Below are positions 41,782 through 49,286 of a stretch of DNA of 64,000 nt, piece by piece (within the stretch, counting starts at the first letter, position 1; each line of letters begins with the position of its first letter). Made by a program: the position numbers and the translations under genes. Origin of the DNA: Pseudalkalibacillus sp051842935 (GTDB lineage: Bacteria > Bacillota > Bacilli > Bacillales > Fictibacillaceae); the NCBI RefSeq assembly GCF_051842935.1, contig NZ_JBPXRR010000001.1, positions 2,418,001 to 2,482,000 of the forward strand, written 5' to 3'. A model generated the notes under the pieces. That model was not told where the DNA came from, did not search any database, and saw only the letters and a program-made list of their open reading frames with translations.

Positions 41782-41817
41782 TAAAAAACCTCCATTCCAT
41801 CTGGGAATGAAGGTTTC
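41782..41817 (-). terminator. Terminator after yuzG
   Basis: On the minus strand AAACCTTCATTCC pairs with GGAATGGAGGTTT, followed by TTTATT. Confidence 0.85.
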
Positions 41818-41822
41818 TGCTT

Positions 41823-41942
41823 TTACAAATTGTAGTACAACAAAAAGGCGAGTAATCCGATAAAAGGAATGGCTAAAATGAGGCCGTATACTAGGAAGTT
41901 TGCGTTCATGATTTTACGGTCGCGGGCAGACTTGTCGTCCAT
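41823..41942 (-). CDS. yuzG: 39-residue single-TM peptide (YuzG-like)
   Basis: A short reading frame encoding MDDKSARDRKIMNANFLVYG followed by a hydrophobic helix (LILAIPFIGLLAFLLYY) and NL. AAGGAG lies 11 bases before ATG, and its own terminator directly follows, so it is a genuine transcription unit. Size, topology and position next to yumC match yuzG of B. subtilis as I remember it. Function unknown. Confidence 0.75.
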   Translation of the reverse strand: MDDKSARDRKIMNANFLVYGLILAIPFIGLLAFLLYYNL

Positions 41943-41995
41943 ATTACAGTCATCTCCTTTTTACAGTTAGTATGACCAATTCCCGCGAAAATAAA

Positions 41996-42034
41996 TAAAG
42001 AGTTGAACCCATCTTCTAGGGGTCAACTCTTTGT
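41996..42034 (-). terminator. Terminator after yutM
   Basis: AAAGAGTTGACCCC pairs with GGGTTCAACTCTTT (one mismatch), followed by ATTTATTTT. Confidence 0.9.
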
Positions 42035-42042
42035 ATTCCATA

Positions 42043-42396
42043 TCAGCACTCTTCAGGCGTACCAGCGTTCGTCGCTGTCTTGAAGGATGAGCCGCAACCG
42101 CATGATGCGATGGCGTTCGGATTGTCGATCGTGAAGCCTCCGCCCATCATGTTCTCTTTATAATCAATCGTGACACCTTGAAGGATCTTTACACTGTCCG
42201 GGTCAGCGATGACACCAATTCCGTGCTGGTCGTATTTCGTATCGTTCTCTTTTACTTCTGTATCAAAGCCCATGCCATATGAAAGACCGCTGCAGCCTCC
42301 ACCTTGAACTCCAACGCGAAGATAAAGATTTTCTTCCTCTTCAGCAGCCATCATTTGCTTGATTTGATTTGCAGCAGATTCTGTGATTGTGATCAA
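42043..42396 (-). CDS. yutM: A-type Fe-S cluster carrier (HesB/IscA family, YutM)
   Basis: A 117-residue A-type carrier protein in Fe-S cluster assembly. The three conserved cysteines are in GGGCSGLSYG near residue 42 and SCGCGSSF near 106. The TTG at 42396 is the start: AAAGGAG lies eight bases before it, and it gives the family beginning LITITESAA. Together with NifU-like YutI (47925), SUF-type scaffold support is expected. The C-terminus ends in Cys. Confidence 0.93.
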   Translation of the reverse strand: MITITESAANQIKQMMAAEEEENLYLRVGVQGGGCSGLSYGMGFDTEVKENDTKYDQHGIGVIADPDSVKILQGVTIDYKENMMGGGFTIDNPNAIASCGCGSSFKTATNAGTPEEC

Positions 42397-42476
42397 TGGA
42401 ATCACTCCTTTCATACCTCTATATATAGTATACAGGGGCAAAGATTGAACCTCAACCTTCATGGACTGACAATTCG

Positions 42477-42656
42477 TTACATATCCTCTTTCAGACGAAG
42501 AAGATCGTTATGACGGCGATCGATTTCCTGACTATAATATAAGACCTTCGGATGATTCAGTCCTAGCACACGTGCTGTGCGGATCATTTCAGCCCTCAGG
42601 CACTCGATTTGTTCGTTATATCTTTCAAACAGGGTCTTTTTGGATGTCTTGATCAT
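42477..42656 (-). CDS. Spo0E-like aspartyl-phosphate phosphatase
   Basis: A 59-residue helical-hairpin protein. IECLRAEMIRTARVLGLN then VLYYSQEIDRRHNDL fits the Spo0E family, whose SQELD motif (SQEID here) dephosphorylates Spo0A~P and so delays sporulation. ATG 42656 has AGGAG 11 bases before it; a GTG two codons upstream is possible. The gene stands alone between yutM and dapF. Family assignment is from the motif and size; physiological activity is inferred. Confidence 0.8.
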   Translation of the reverse strand: MIKTSKKTLFERYNEQIECLRAEMIRTARVLGLNHPKVLYYSQEIDRRHNDLLRLKEDM

Positions 42657-42710
42657 GCGACTCACCACTCCTATAATACACCCCATTATTAAAAACGAAG
42701 TGCTTACTCT

Positions 42711-43610
42711 TTATATCGTAAAGTTTCCCTGGTTTTTCAAGTCTTTACCTTTATAATAGTAGGTCCCATCACAAATGGTGACGGCTGGGCCAGTCATGAG
42801 TACTTCTCCGTCCAACGACCATGTGATGTGGAGATCTCCACCTGATAGGTGAACGACCGTTTCTTCTCCACGCTCTGCTTTACCTGTCAAAACAGCTGCT
42901 ACTACCGCAGCACAAGCACCGGTTCCACAGGCTTGCGTTACCCCAGAGCCTCGTTCCCATACCCGAAAATGCATTTCTTTCTCATTTACCACTTCGACGA
43001 ATTCCACATTCACACCTTCTGGAAAATTTTCGTGTTTTTCCAATATAGGACCCATCGTCGTGACAGGTGCTTTTTCAATATCCTCGATAAAAAAGACTGC
43101 ATGTGGATTTCCCATGGAAACACCGGTCATTTGAAAGGTCTGACCTTCGACCTCTACTGTTTCCTCTAAAACTTCGTCATCAGGATGTCCTTTTCCGACC
43201 ATAGGAAGATCCGATCTTTTTAATCGCGGTTCCCCCATATTGATCGTCACCTGTGTAACTTCACCATCTACTGGGTGAACTTGAGCCTGTACAACGCCAC
43301 CTAAGGTTTCAATTGTAAAATGCTCCTCATGCACGATGGCGTTTTCATATACATATTTGGCTACACACCTTAAACCATTCCCGCAATTTTTCGCTTCGGA
43401 ACCATCATTATTAAAAATCCTCATTAAGACATGTGCCTTTTCCGACTTTCCGATCAGGATGAGGCCATCAGACCCAATTCCGGTATGCGGATTCGAAACT
43501 GCAATCGCAATGGAAGACAGCTCTTCTTCCGGTAGGTTTTCTTTGAATGTATCCACATAAATGTAGTTGTTACCTAGTCCGTGCATTTTCGTAAAATTGA
43601 ACTGGTTCAT
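42711..43610 (-). CDS. dapF: Diaminopimelate epimerase
   Basis: A 299-residue PLP-independent epimerase that converts LL- to meso-diaminopimelate for lysine and peptidoglycan. The two catalytic cysteines are in KNCGNGLRCVAKY near residue 80 and GVTQACGTGACAAVVA near 225. MHGLGNNYIYVD is the usual N-terminus. ATG 43610 follows TTGGAGGAGCATCCT. It starts 16 bases after the small CPYC protein gene, so the two are co-transcribed. It corresponds to yutL in B. subtilis. Confidence 0.96.
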   Translation of the reverse strand: MNQFNFTKMHGLGNNYIYVDTFKENLPEEELSSIAIAVSNPHTGIGSDGLILIGKSEKAHVLMRIFNNDGSEAKNCGNGLRCVAKYVYENAIVHEEHFTIETLGGVVQAQVHPVDGEVTQVTINMGEPRLKRSDLPMVGKGHPDDEVLEETVEVEGQTFQMTGVSMGNPHAVFFIEDIEKAPVTTMGPILEKHENFPEGVNVEFVEVVNEKEMHFRVWERGSGVTQACGTGACAAVVAAVLTGKAERGEETVVHLSGGDLHITWSLDGEVLMTGPAVTICDGTYYYKGKDLKNQGNFTI

Positions 43611-43625
43611 AGGATGCTCCTCCAA

Positions 43626-43856
43626 TTAGCGCAGTTGTTCTGTCGTCCAGAAGTAATCTTCGTCTGCTTTCAAAATCGTCATTTTCGTATTACAGCATGG
43701 CATGATCAAATATGTTCGGAAGCCTTCCATCGCATGTTGGAGGTCTTCTTCCTTCAAGTTCGTCAATATGTTTTCCTTACTGCAATATGGACATGTTTGT
43801 ATATAGATATCTTTCATCATCCGCTCATACGGCCAAGTGTTCCGGAAAGAAGACAT
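43626..43856 (-). CDS. Small CxxC zinc-ribbon-like protein upstream of dapF
   Basis: A 76-residue protein with cysteines in TCPYCSKENIL and MPCCNTKMTIL, which could hold a zinc ion. The rest is charged with aromatic residues (EDYFWTTEQLR). ATG 43856 is eight bases after AGGGGG. It ends 16 bases before dapF starts, giving a two-gene unit. I do not recognise a named family; zinc binding is inferred from four cysteines. Confidence 0.7.
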   Translation of the reverse strand: MSSFRNTWPYERMMKDIYIQTCPYCSKENILTNLKEEDLQHAMEGFRTYLIMPCCNTKMTILKADEDYFWTTEQLR

Positions 43857-43956
43857 GCCATTTTCCCCCTGCTCTTTTTCTTTATTTGTATAGTATAATC
43901 AGCTTTACGATTTCTGACAATGAATTCGGACAGCCTGTAATAAAAACGTCACTAAA

Positions 43957-43987
43957 AAAAGCTCCCCGTTCAGAACGGAGAGCTTTT
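43957..43987 (-). terminator. Terminator after yutK
   Basis: AAGCTCTCCGTTC pairs with GAACGGGGAGCTT, followed by TTTTT. Confidence 0.92.
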
Positions 43988-44007
43988 ACACTATTCAAGA
44001 TCTATTA

Positions 44008-45228
44008 TTAGATCAACATACCAGCGATTGCTGCACTTAGTAGGTTTGCAAGTGATCCGGCGATGATCGCTTTCACACCTAGTTTTGCAATGTCAGGACG
44101 ACGGTTTGGCGCAATTCCACCAAGTCCTCCAAGTAGGATCGCAAGTGAAGAAAGGTTTGCGAAACCACAAAGCGCGAAACTGACAACCGCAACAGTCTTG
44201 TCTTTCAGCTCTGGAATTTCTGGTGCGAATGAAGAATACGCTACGAATTCGTTCAATACGAGCTTTTGTCCGATAAAGTTACCTGCACGAACTGCTTCGT
44301 CCCAAGGTACACCGATGATGAATGCAAATGGCGCAAAGATATATCCAAGGATCAGTTCTAGAGAAAGTCCTTCAGCTCCGAACCATCCACCGATAAATCC
44401 AAGAAGTCCGTTAATCAAAGCAATCAATGCGATGAATGCAAGCAACATTGCACCAACGTTCAAAGCAAGCTTCAATCCGTCAGATGCACCACGAGCGGCA
44501 GCATCAATGACGTTGACTGTTTCTTCATCTTTTTCCATTTTGATTTCGTCTGTCGTTTCAGATACTTCTGTTTCAGGCAAGATGATCTTCGCCATGACAA
44601 GACCTGCTGGTGCAGCCATGAAACTTGCCGCTAGTAGGTACTCGAGCGGTACTCCAAGAAGGCTGTACCCGATCAATACTGAACCAGCTACAGAAGCTAG
44701 TCCCCCAACCATAACTGCGAAGAGTTCTGATTGCGTCATTTTTGCAAGATAAGGACGGATTACAAGTGGTGCTTCAGTTTGTCCTACGAAAATGTTTGCA
44801 GTAGCGGAAAGAGACTCAGCTTTACTTGTTCCAAGAAGCTTAGAGATCGCTCCACCAATCAAACGAATAACCCATTGCATGATACCTAGGTAGTACAATA
44901 CCGCGATTAAAGATGAGAAGAAGATGATGATCGTCAATACTTGGAATGCGAAAATAAATCCGATTCCACTATCTTCAGCTACCAAGCCACCGAATAGGAA
45001 CTGAATTCCTTCGTTCGCGTAGTTGATGATGTTTTGAACGACCATTGAAGCTGTTTTCAATGCCGCTTTACCAGCTTCCCACTTCAGAACGATCAACGCG
45101 AATCCAATCTGGATCGCTAGACCACCTAAAACGGTTCTTAAACTAATACGTTTCTTATTGTTCGATACAAGAAAGGCAATCAGCAAGATCGTAAGAATTC
45201 CGCCAATCCCCCAAATGTATTGTTGCAT
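44008..45228 (-). CDS. yutK: Concentrative nucleoside transporter (NupC family, YutK)
   Basis: A 406-residue concentrative nucleoside transporter with about ten TM helices. The family signature FVGQTEAPLVIRPY lies near residue 148. GYSLLGVPLEYLLAASFMAAPAGLVMAKI and GNFIGQKLVLNEFVAY are the re-entrant and substrate-binding regions. It imports pyrimidine and/or purine nucleosides with Na+ or H+. AGGGGAGTG precedes ATG. The leader carries a cre-like sequence, so carbon catabolite control by CcpA is likely. Confidence 0.93.
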   Translation of the reverse strand: MQQYIWGIGGILTILLIAFLVSNNKKRISLRTVLGGLAIQIGFALIVLKWEAGKAALKTASMVVQNIINYANEGIQFLFGGLVAEDSGIGFIFAFQVLTIIIFFSSLIAVLYYLGIMQWVIRLIGGAISKLLGTSKAESLSATANIFVGQTEAPLVIRPYLAKMTQSELFAVMVGGLASVAGSVLIGYSLLGVPLEYLLAASFMAAPAGLVMAKIILPETEVSETTDEIKMEKDEETVNVIDAAARGASDGLKLALNVGAMLLAFIALIALINGLLGFIGGWFGAEGLSLELILGYIFAPFAFIIGVPWDEAVRAGNFIGQKLVLNEFVAYSSFAPEIPELKDKTVAVVSFALCGFANLSSLAILLGGLGGIAPNRRPDIAKLGVKAIIAGSLANLLSAAIAGMLI

Positions 45229-45252
45229 AAATCCTTCACTCCCCTAATGTAT

Positions 45253-45266
45253 TGTGAACGCTTTCT
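45253..45266. promoter_or_regulatory. Possible CcpA (cre) site in the yutK leader
   Basis: TGTGAACGCTTTCT matches the cre consensus TGWAANCGNTNWCA at 12 of 14 positions. It lies between the promoter and the yutK start, a position for repression by roadblock. Confidence 0.45.
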
Positions 45267-45303
45267 TTTTCCGTCGAGGTATGTTGTCTGACATCTAACA
45301 TTC

Positions 45304-45332
45304 AACATAAATAATGTAACAGAATTCGACAA
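45304..45332 (-). promoter_or_regulatory. Sigma A-type promoter of yutK
   Basis: TTGTCG, a 17-base spacer, then TATGTT on the minus strand, about 75 bases upstream of the yutK ATG. Confidence 0.45.
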
Positions 45333-45599
45333 AAAAACAAGTGCTTTAATTATTTTCAGAATTGTTTCAAATGGTCCAAAATCTTCCTAAAGCGTTTTCA
45401 ATGTTTGAAGTTACCGTTAGATTCCCCTTCTTCCTTATAGATATCCAAAGAATTTCACCACTTAAGCGAGGAGGCATATTCATCCACTCTTCTATACCAC
45501 CCTATCAGGGTATGAAACCGAATAAAGAGTTATTTGCGGGGGGGGATCTCGGTATTTTTTCGATTTCGGGGTGCGCAACCAAGAGTCATGTTCAAAAAT
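45333..45599. other. Gene-free stretch between yutK promoter and yuzB terminator
   Basis: No coding sequence with a ribosome site. An eight-G run at 45538-45545 is the only oddity; it could be a slippage-prone or assembly-sensitive spot. Confidence 0.4.
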
Positions 45600-45631
45600 A
45601 AAAAAATCCCCACCATTACGGCGGGGATTTT
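45600..45631 (-). terminator. Terminator after yuzB
   Basis: AAAATCCCCGCC pairs with GGTGGGGATTTT, followed by TTT on the minus strand. Confidence 0.9.
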
Positions 45632-45651
45632 CTTTTCCATCTATATGAGAA

Positions 45652-45888
45652 TTAGAACATCGGATTTTCTTCTAAATATTGATATATGTTGTCGACGAGT
45701 TCATCGGGCGTTTCGCCTGGGACGTACTCTCCATTCACTAATGCATAAGGTGATCGGAAGCACTGACCGCAATTCCCGAGACAACCATATTCAATCACAT
45801 CTAGATTTGGATCGCGTTCAAGGACTTCACGTGCTCTTTGAGATCCATTTGCCAAGTTGCTTACGCAAAATTCGATGATTGGCCTCAT
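45652..45888 (-). CDS. yuzB: DUF1450 protein YuzB
   Basis: A 78-residue protein of the YuzB/DUF1450 family, with three cysteines in the family pattern, FCVSNL at the start and YGCLGNCGQCFRSPYALVNG in the middle. They probably hold a metal or Fe-S centre, as in thioredoxin-like [2Fe-2S] proteins; that is an inference. Position beside yutJ and yutK matches B. subtilis. Confidence 0.92.
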   Translation of the reverse strand: MRPIIEFCVSNLANGSQRAREVLERDPNLDVIEYGCLGNCGQCFRSPYALVNGEYVPGETPDELVDNIYQYLEENPMF

Positions 45889-45979
45889 TTTTCAACCACC
45901 CTTTCTTTCCATACTTATCCTACAACCTTATGAACATACCCGTCAACTTACTTGTTTTCCTGCTGAATAAGAAAGAATG

Positions 45980-46008
45980 TTGTAGGATTGTCACAATTTC
46001 GATATACT
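45980..46008 (+). promoter_or_regulatory. Sigma A promoter of the TetR-YutJ gene
   Basis: TTGTAG, a 17-base spacer and TATACT. The expected transcription start is about 46014-46016, inside the palindrome at 46013-46026. A short palindrome ATTGT-C-ACAAT also lies in the spacer. Confidence 0.7.
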
Positions 46009-46012
46009 AAAA

Positions 46013-46026
46013 ATGACCACGGTCAT
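46013..46026. promoter_or_regulatory. Palindromic operator at the TetR-YutJ transcription start
   Basis: ATGACC-AC-GGTCAT is a perfect inverted repeat five bases after the -10 box, where a TetR-type repressor would block its own transcription. Confidence 0.6.
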
Positions 46027-46045
46027 AAAAGGAGTTGCTGCAAAA

Positions 46046-47686
46046 ATGACCCGTAGCAAGAAACGCAATTTTACAGAAGAAAGCATCATAAAAGCAGCAC
46101 TCGATCTCTTTTACGAAAAAGGATATGCCCATACAAGTGTCAAAGAAATCACAGAGCGAGCGAACATCGCAAAAGGGACGTTTTTTAATTATTTCCCTAC
46201 TAAAGAAGACCTCATGCAACATTTTGCCAAAGAAAGGCTACATACACTGAGTATTTTTCTCGGTAAAGGGTATATATTATCCCAGCCTTTCCATAAACAA
46301 ATGGAAGTGATGATCGGTCATCTGTTGACTTATTATGATCTCGATTCCGACTTCACTAAAGACTTATGGGGAACTGTCATCCGCGACGAAAGCCCTTTAA
46401 TCGAATGTTGGATGCTGATTCTGGAAAGAGCGAGCATTAGAGGAGAAATACGTGCACAGATGGATCTGAATACATGTGCACATATTTGCAACAGTCATTT
46501 CCATTATGTCTTATCGACTTCTTCCAAGACCGACACCAAGGAATCGCTCATACGACGTGTCATGACATTAATGGAATTAAGTATACAAGGATTTCAAGAA
46601 AAAAGGGGAAATGCTGGAATGAAAAAGCTGGTCATCTTAGGTGCTGGATACGGTGGAATGAAGATTTTACACGGATTGTTGGATTCATCTGACCTTCCTG
46701 AAGACATTCAAATCACCCTGGTGGATCGACTTCCATATCATTGCTTGAAGACAGAGTATTATGCATTGGCAGCTGGAACCGTATCCGATCACCATATTCG
46801 TGTACAGTTCCCGGAAGATTCTCGTGTCATCGTCAAATATGGAGAAGTCTCAGAAATCGATTTGGAGAACAAAGCCATCCATTTTGAAAAAGAAGAGTCG
46901 ATTGATTACGACGATCTGATCATCGGATTAGGCTGTGAAGATAAATATCACGGAGTACCGGGTGCTCCTGAAAATACACTCAGCATACAGACGATCGACA
47001 AGTCCCGTGAAACTTACCAACACTTAAACAACCTGCCGCCAAAAGCAGTTGTAGGCGTCGTCGGTGGCGGACTGAGCGGTGTCGAACTTGCAAGTGAACT
47101 TCGGGAAAGCCGTCCGGATCTCACCATCAAATTGTTCGATCGCGGGGAAACGATCCTTTCTACGTTCCCGAAACGCTTAAGCAACTATGTTCAAAAATGG
47201 TTCATCGACCATGGTGTAGAAGTCGTCAACCACTCCAACATCACTAAAGTGGAGCCAAATATTCTCTACAATAAAGATGAGCCGGTTGAGTGCGACGCGA
47301 TCGTGTGGACTGCAGGAATCCAGCCGAACCGGATCGTCCGTAATATGGATGTGGAAAAGGATGAGTCAGGACGTATCGTGTTATCCCCTCATCATCACCT
47401 TCCGAATGACAAGCATGTGTTTGTCGTTGGAGATTGCGCGAGCCTGCCACACGCACCTAGTGCACAGCTTGCAGAAGGTCAAGGCGATCAAATCGTTGAA
47501 GTCTTGCTCAAGCTTTGGAAGGATGAGCCACTCGGAGATCTTCAGAAAATCAAGCTGAAAGGTGTTCTCGGCTCCCTCGGTAAAAAGCACGGATTCGGAA
47601 TGATGAAAGGAACAGCATTGACCGGACGAGTGCCACGCCTATTGAAATCCGGAATCCTATGGATGTACAAATACCACTCCAATTAA
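46046..47686 (+). CDS. yutJ: TetR regulator fused in frame to a type II NADH dehydrogenase (YutJ)
   Basis: One uninterrupted frame of 546 codons. Codons 1-190 encode a TetR regulator (helix-turn-helix TSVKEITERANIAKGTFFNYF). From about codon 192 it reads as complete YutJ, MKKLVILGAGYGGMKILHGL (FAD), VVGVVGGGLSGVELASEL (NADH) and VFVVGDCASL. The internal ATG at 46619 has AAAGGGG ten bases before it, so YutJ may also be made alone. Removing one base from the AAAAAAGGGG run (about 46600-46611) would end TetR at an ATGA overlap. The fusion is therefore either real or a homopolymer indel. ATG 46046 is 11 bases after AAAAGGAG; an earlier ATG lies in the operator. Confidence 0.85.
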   Translation: MTRSKKRNFTEESIIKAALDLFYEKGYAHTSVKEITERANIAKGTFFNYFPTKEDLMQHFAKERLHTLSIFLGKGYILSQPFHKQMEVMIGHLLTYYDLDSDFTKDLWGTVIRDESPLIECWMLILERASIRGEIRAQMDLNTCAHICNSHFHYVLSTSSKTDTKESLIRRVMTLMELSIQGFQEKRGNAGMKKLVILGAGYGGMKILHGLLDSSDLPEDIQITLVDRLPYHCLKTEYYALAAGTVSDHHIRVQFPEDSRVIVKYGEVSEIDLENKAIHFEKEESIDYDDLIIGLGCEDKYHGVPGAPENTLSIQTIDKSRETYQHLNNLPPKAVVGVVGGGLSGVELASELRESRPDLTIKLFDRGETILSTFPKRLSNYVQKWFIDHGVEVVNHSNITKVEPNILYNKDEPVECDAIVWTAGIQPNRIVRNMDVEKDESGRIVLSPHHHLPNDKHVFVVGDCASLPHAPSAQLAEGQGDQIVEVLLKLWKDEPLGDLQKIKLKGVLGSLGKKHGFGMMKGTALTGRVPRLLKSGILWMYKYHSN

Positions 47687-47694
47687 ACCAAACA

Positions 47695-47726
47695 AAGCAT
47701 TCCTCTCACCAGGAATGCTTTTCTAT
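47695..47726 (+). terminator. Terminator after yutJ
   Basis: AAGCATTCCT-CTCACC-AGGAATGCTT followed by TTCTATT. Confidence 0.9.
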
Positions 47727-47873
47727 TATTATTTAGCTATCTCTAATTGAGAATGAATTCGTCATGCTGATCGGGTATGCTTTACTCGCTTTTTTACCAT
47801 GAAAAATGGCTCTTTCGAAGGAATTTTGATTATGCTACGATAAAAACAAAGAATTATCAGCTATTAACAATAG

Positions 47874-47899
47874 CATTTTTTATTAAAAATGATTATAAT
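47874..47899 (+). promoter_or_regulatory. yutI -10 box with an overlapping palindrome
   Basis: TATAAT at 47894-47899 lies 25 bases before the start codon. Just upstream is CATTTTT-TATT-AAAAATG (47874-47891), which covers the -35 to -10 interval and could bind a repressor. No clear -35 hexamer is present. Confidence 0.35.
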
Positions 47900-47924
47900 A
47901 AAGGATAGAAAGGGGTAGATAAGA

Positions 47925-48146
47925 ATGCGTGAACAAGTCGAAGAGGTTCTAGATAAATTACGACCATTCCTTCTTCGTGACGGTGGAGATGTTGAGTTGG
48001 TTGACATCGAGGACGGAATCGTAAAAGTTCGTTTAATGGGAGCATGCGGAAGCTGCCCTAGTTCAACGATTACGCTTAAAGCAGGAATCGAGCGTGCACT
48101 ACTTGAAGAAGTGCCAGGCGTAACAGAATTAGAACAAGTATTCTAA
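47925..48146 (+). CDS. yutI: NifU-like Fe-S scaffold (YutI)
   Basis: A 73-residue protein that is entirely the NifU C-terminal (Nfu) domain. LRPFLLRDGGDVELVDIEDG and the cluster-binding GACGSCPSSTITLK with CxxC. It carries or assembles [4Fe-4S] clusters for apo-proteins. AAAGGGG precedes ATG by nine bases. Together with YutM it suggests this region supports Fe-S maturation, useful for LipA (56923). Confidence 0.95.
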   Translation: MREQVEEVLDKLRPFLLRDGGDVELVDIEDGIVKVRLMGACGSCPSSTITLKAGIERALLEEVPGVTELEQVF

Positions 48147-48166
48147 AACGATATAAATGATATTAG

Positions 48167-48198
48167 AAAAGAGCGGAACAATCGTCCGCTCTTTTTTT
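48167..48198 (+). terminator. Terminator after yutI
   Basis: AAAAGAGCGGA pairs with TCCGCTCTTTT around a 6-base loop, followed by TTT. Confidence 0.93.
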
Positions 48199-48203
48199 GT
48201 AGC

Positions 48204-49175
48204 TTATTTTCCGTTCACAACTGCTTCAGGCTTGTCCCCTTGTAACACAGCTCGGATGTTTCGAGCGGTTAGACGGCACATTTCCATGCGTGTTTCAATG
48301 CTTGCACTTCCGATATGCGGGAGGCATACGACATTAGGGAATTTCAAGAACGGATGATTGTCTGGAACCGGTTCTTGTTCAAAAACGTCGAGTCCAGCTC
48401 CTGCAATTTGTTTCTCTTCAATCGCGTGGACGAGATCCGCTTCTACGACAGCACCTCCACGCCCTGCATTTACAAATATCGCAGACTCTTTCATATTATT
48501 GAACACTTCCGCATTGAACATCCCTTCCGTTTCGGACGTCAGCGGTGTCAGATTCACGACGAAGTCAGACGTTTCGACAAGCTCATCGAAGGACACATAC
48601 TTCGCACCGAGTTCTTGCTCTGCTTTTTCATTGCGTGAACGGTTGTGGTACTGAATATTCATTTCAAATCCAGTCGCACGTTTGGCAACCGTTTCACCGA
48701 TTCTCCCCATTCCGACGATACCGATCGTCTTGTGGTGGATATCTTGTCCTGCCATGAGAAGGGGACTCCAATTCACCCAATATCCTTTCTCAATGTATTT
48801 TTCTGCCTCTGTCAAACGCCTTGCCGTCGCCATCAACAAAGCGAATGTCAAGTCGGCCGTGGTGTCCGTCAATACATCCGGCGTGTTACATATGATCACA
48901 CCGTGTTCTGTTGCTGCTTCAACATCTATGTTATCGTATCCGACAGCCAGATTTCCGACGACCTTCAAGTGAGGAGCTTTTGACAGCAATTCACGATCGA
49001 TCTGATCGGACAACATCGTATAAAGTGCAGTCGCTTGAGCTGCTTCTTCTAATAAGATCTCTCTCGGTACCGGTTCATCTTCATAGTCCCACATCTTCAC
49101 ATCAGCAACTTGGCGGATCGGTTCAATCGTTTCTTCTGGAACTTTTCTTGTAATAAAAACGTATGGGTTGTCCAA
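48204..49175 (-). CDS. D-isomer-specific 2-hydroxyacid dehydrogenase
   Basis: A 323-residue NAD(P)-dependent enzyme of the glyoxylate/hydroxypyruvate or 2-ketogluconate reductase group. The nucleotide-binding motif is IGIVGMGRIGETVAKRA near residue 150. Catalytic Arg, Glu and His lie in FVNAGRGGAVVEADL, GLDVFEQEPVP and VCLPHIGSASIETR. The TTG start follows AGGAGA by nine bases. Likely substrate 2-ketogluconate, glyoxylate or hydroxypyruvate; the sequence alone does not decide. In B. subtilis this position holds threonine biosynthesis genes instead. Confidence 0.9.
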   Translation of the reverse strand: MDNPYVFITRKVPEETIEPIRQVADVKMWDYEDEPVPREILLEEAAQATALYTMLSDQIDRELLSKAPHLKVVGNLAVGYDNIDVEAATEHGVIICNTPDVLTDTTADLTFALLMATARRLTEAEKYIEKGYWVNWSPLLMAGQDIHHKTIGIVGMGRIGETVAKRATGFEMNIQYHNRSRNEKAEQELGAKYVSFDELVETSDFVVNLTPLTSETEGMFNAEVFNNMKESAIFVNAGRGGAVVEADLVHAIEEKQIAGAGLDVFEQEPVPDNHPFLKFPNVVCLPHIGSASIETRMEMCRLTARNIRAVLQGDKPEAVVNGK

Positions 49176-49216
49176 CTTTTACACTCTCCTTTTGATAAAA
49201 ACCTATGTATAGCAAG

Positions 49217-49279
49217 AGGGCGACCGGAAATTTCAGCCCACCTCTCGTGTGCTAAAACACCAACTCTTAAGGTCACCCT
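49217..49279 (-). other. Structured leader between yutH and the hydroxyacid dehydrogenase gene
   Basis: On the minus strand AGGGTGACC pairs with GGTCGCCCT (one G-U), enclosing GTG-TTTTAG-CAC and other purine-rich sequence. It begins eight bases after the yutH stop and has no T-run, so it is not a standard terminator. A folded leader or processing site is possible. Confidence 0.35.
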
Positions 49280-49286
49280 TCCCTGC

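Noticed and set aside
45362..45601. 79-codon plus-strand open frame in the yutK-yuzB gap
   Set aside because: No ribosome site and it crosses a G8 run and the yuzB terminator.
46013..46045. Upstream ATG as start of the TetR-YutJ gene
   Set aside because: It lies within the operator at the predicted transcript end and has no ribosome site; ATG 46046 follows AAAAGGAG.
47885..47899. Fur/PerR box at the yutI promoter
   Set aside because: At least five mismatches to the 7-1-7 consensus.
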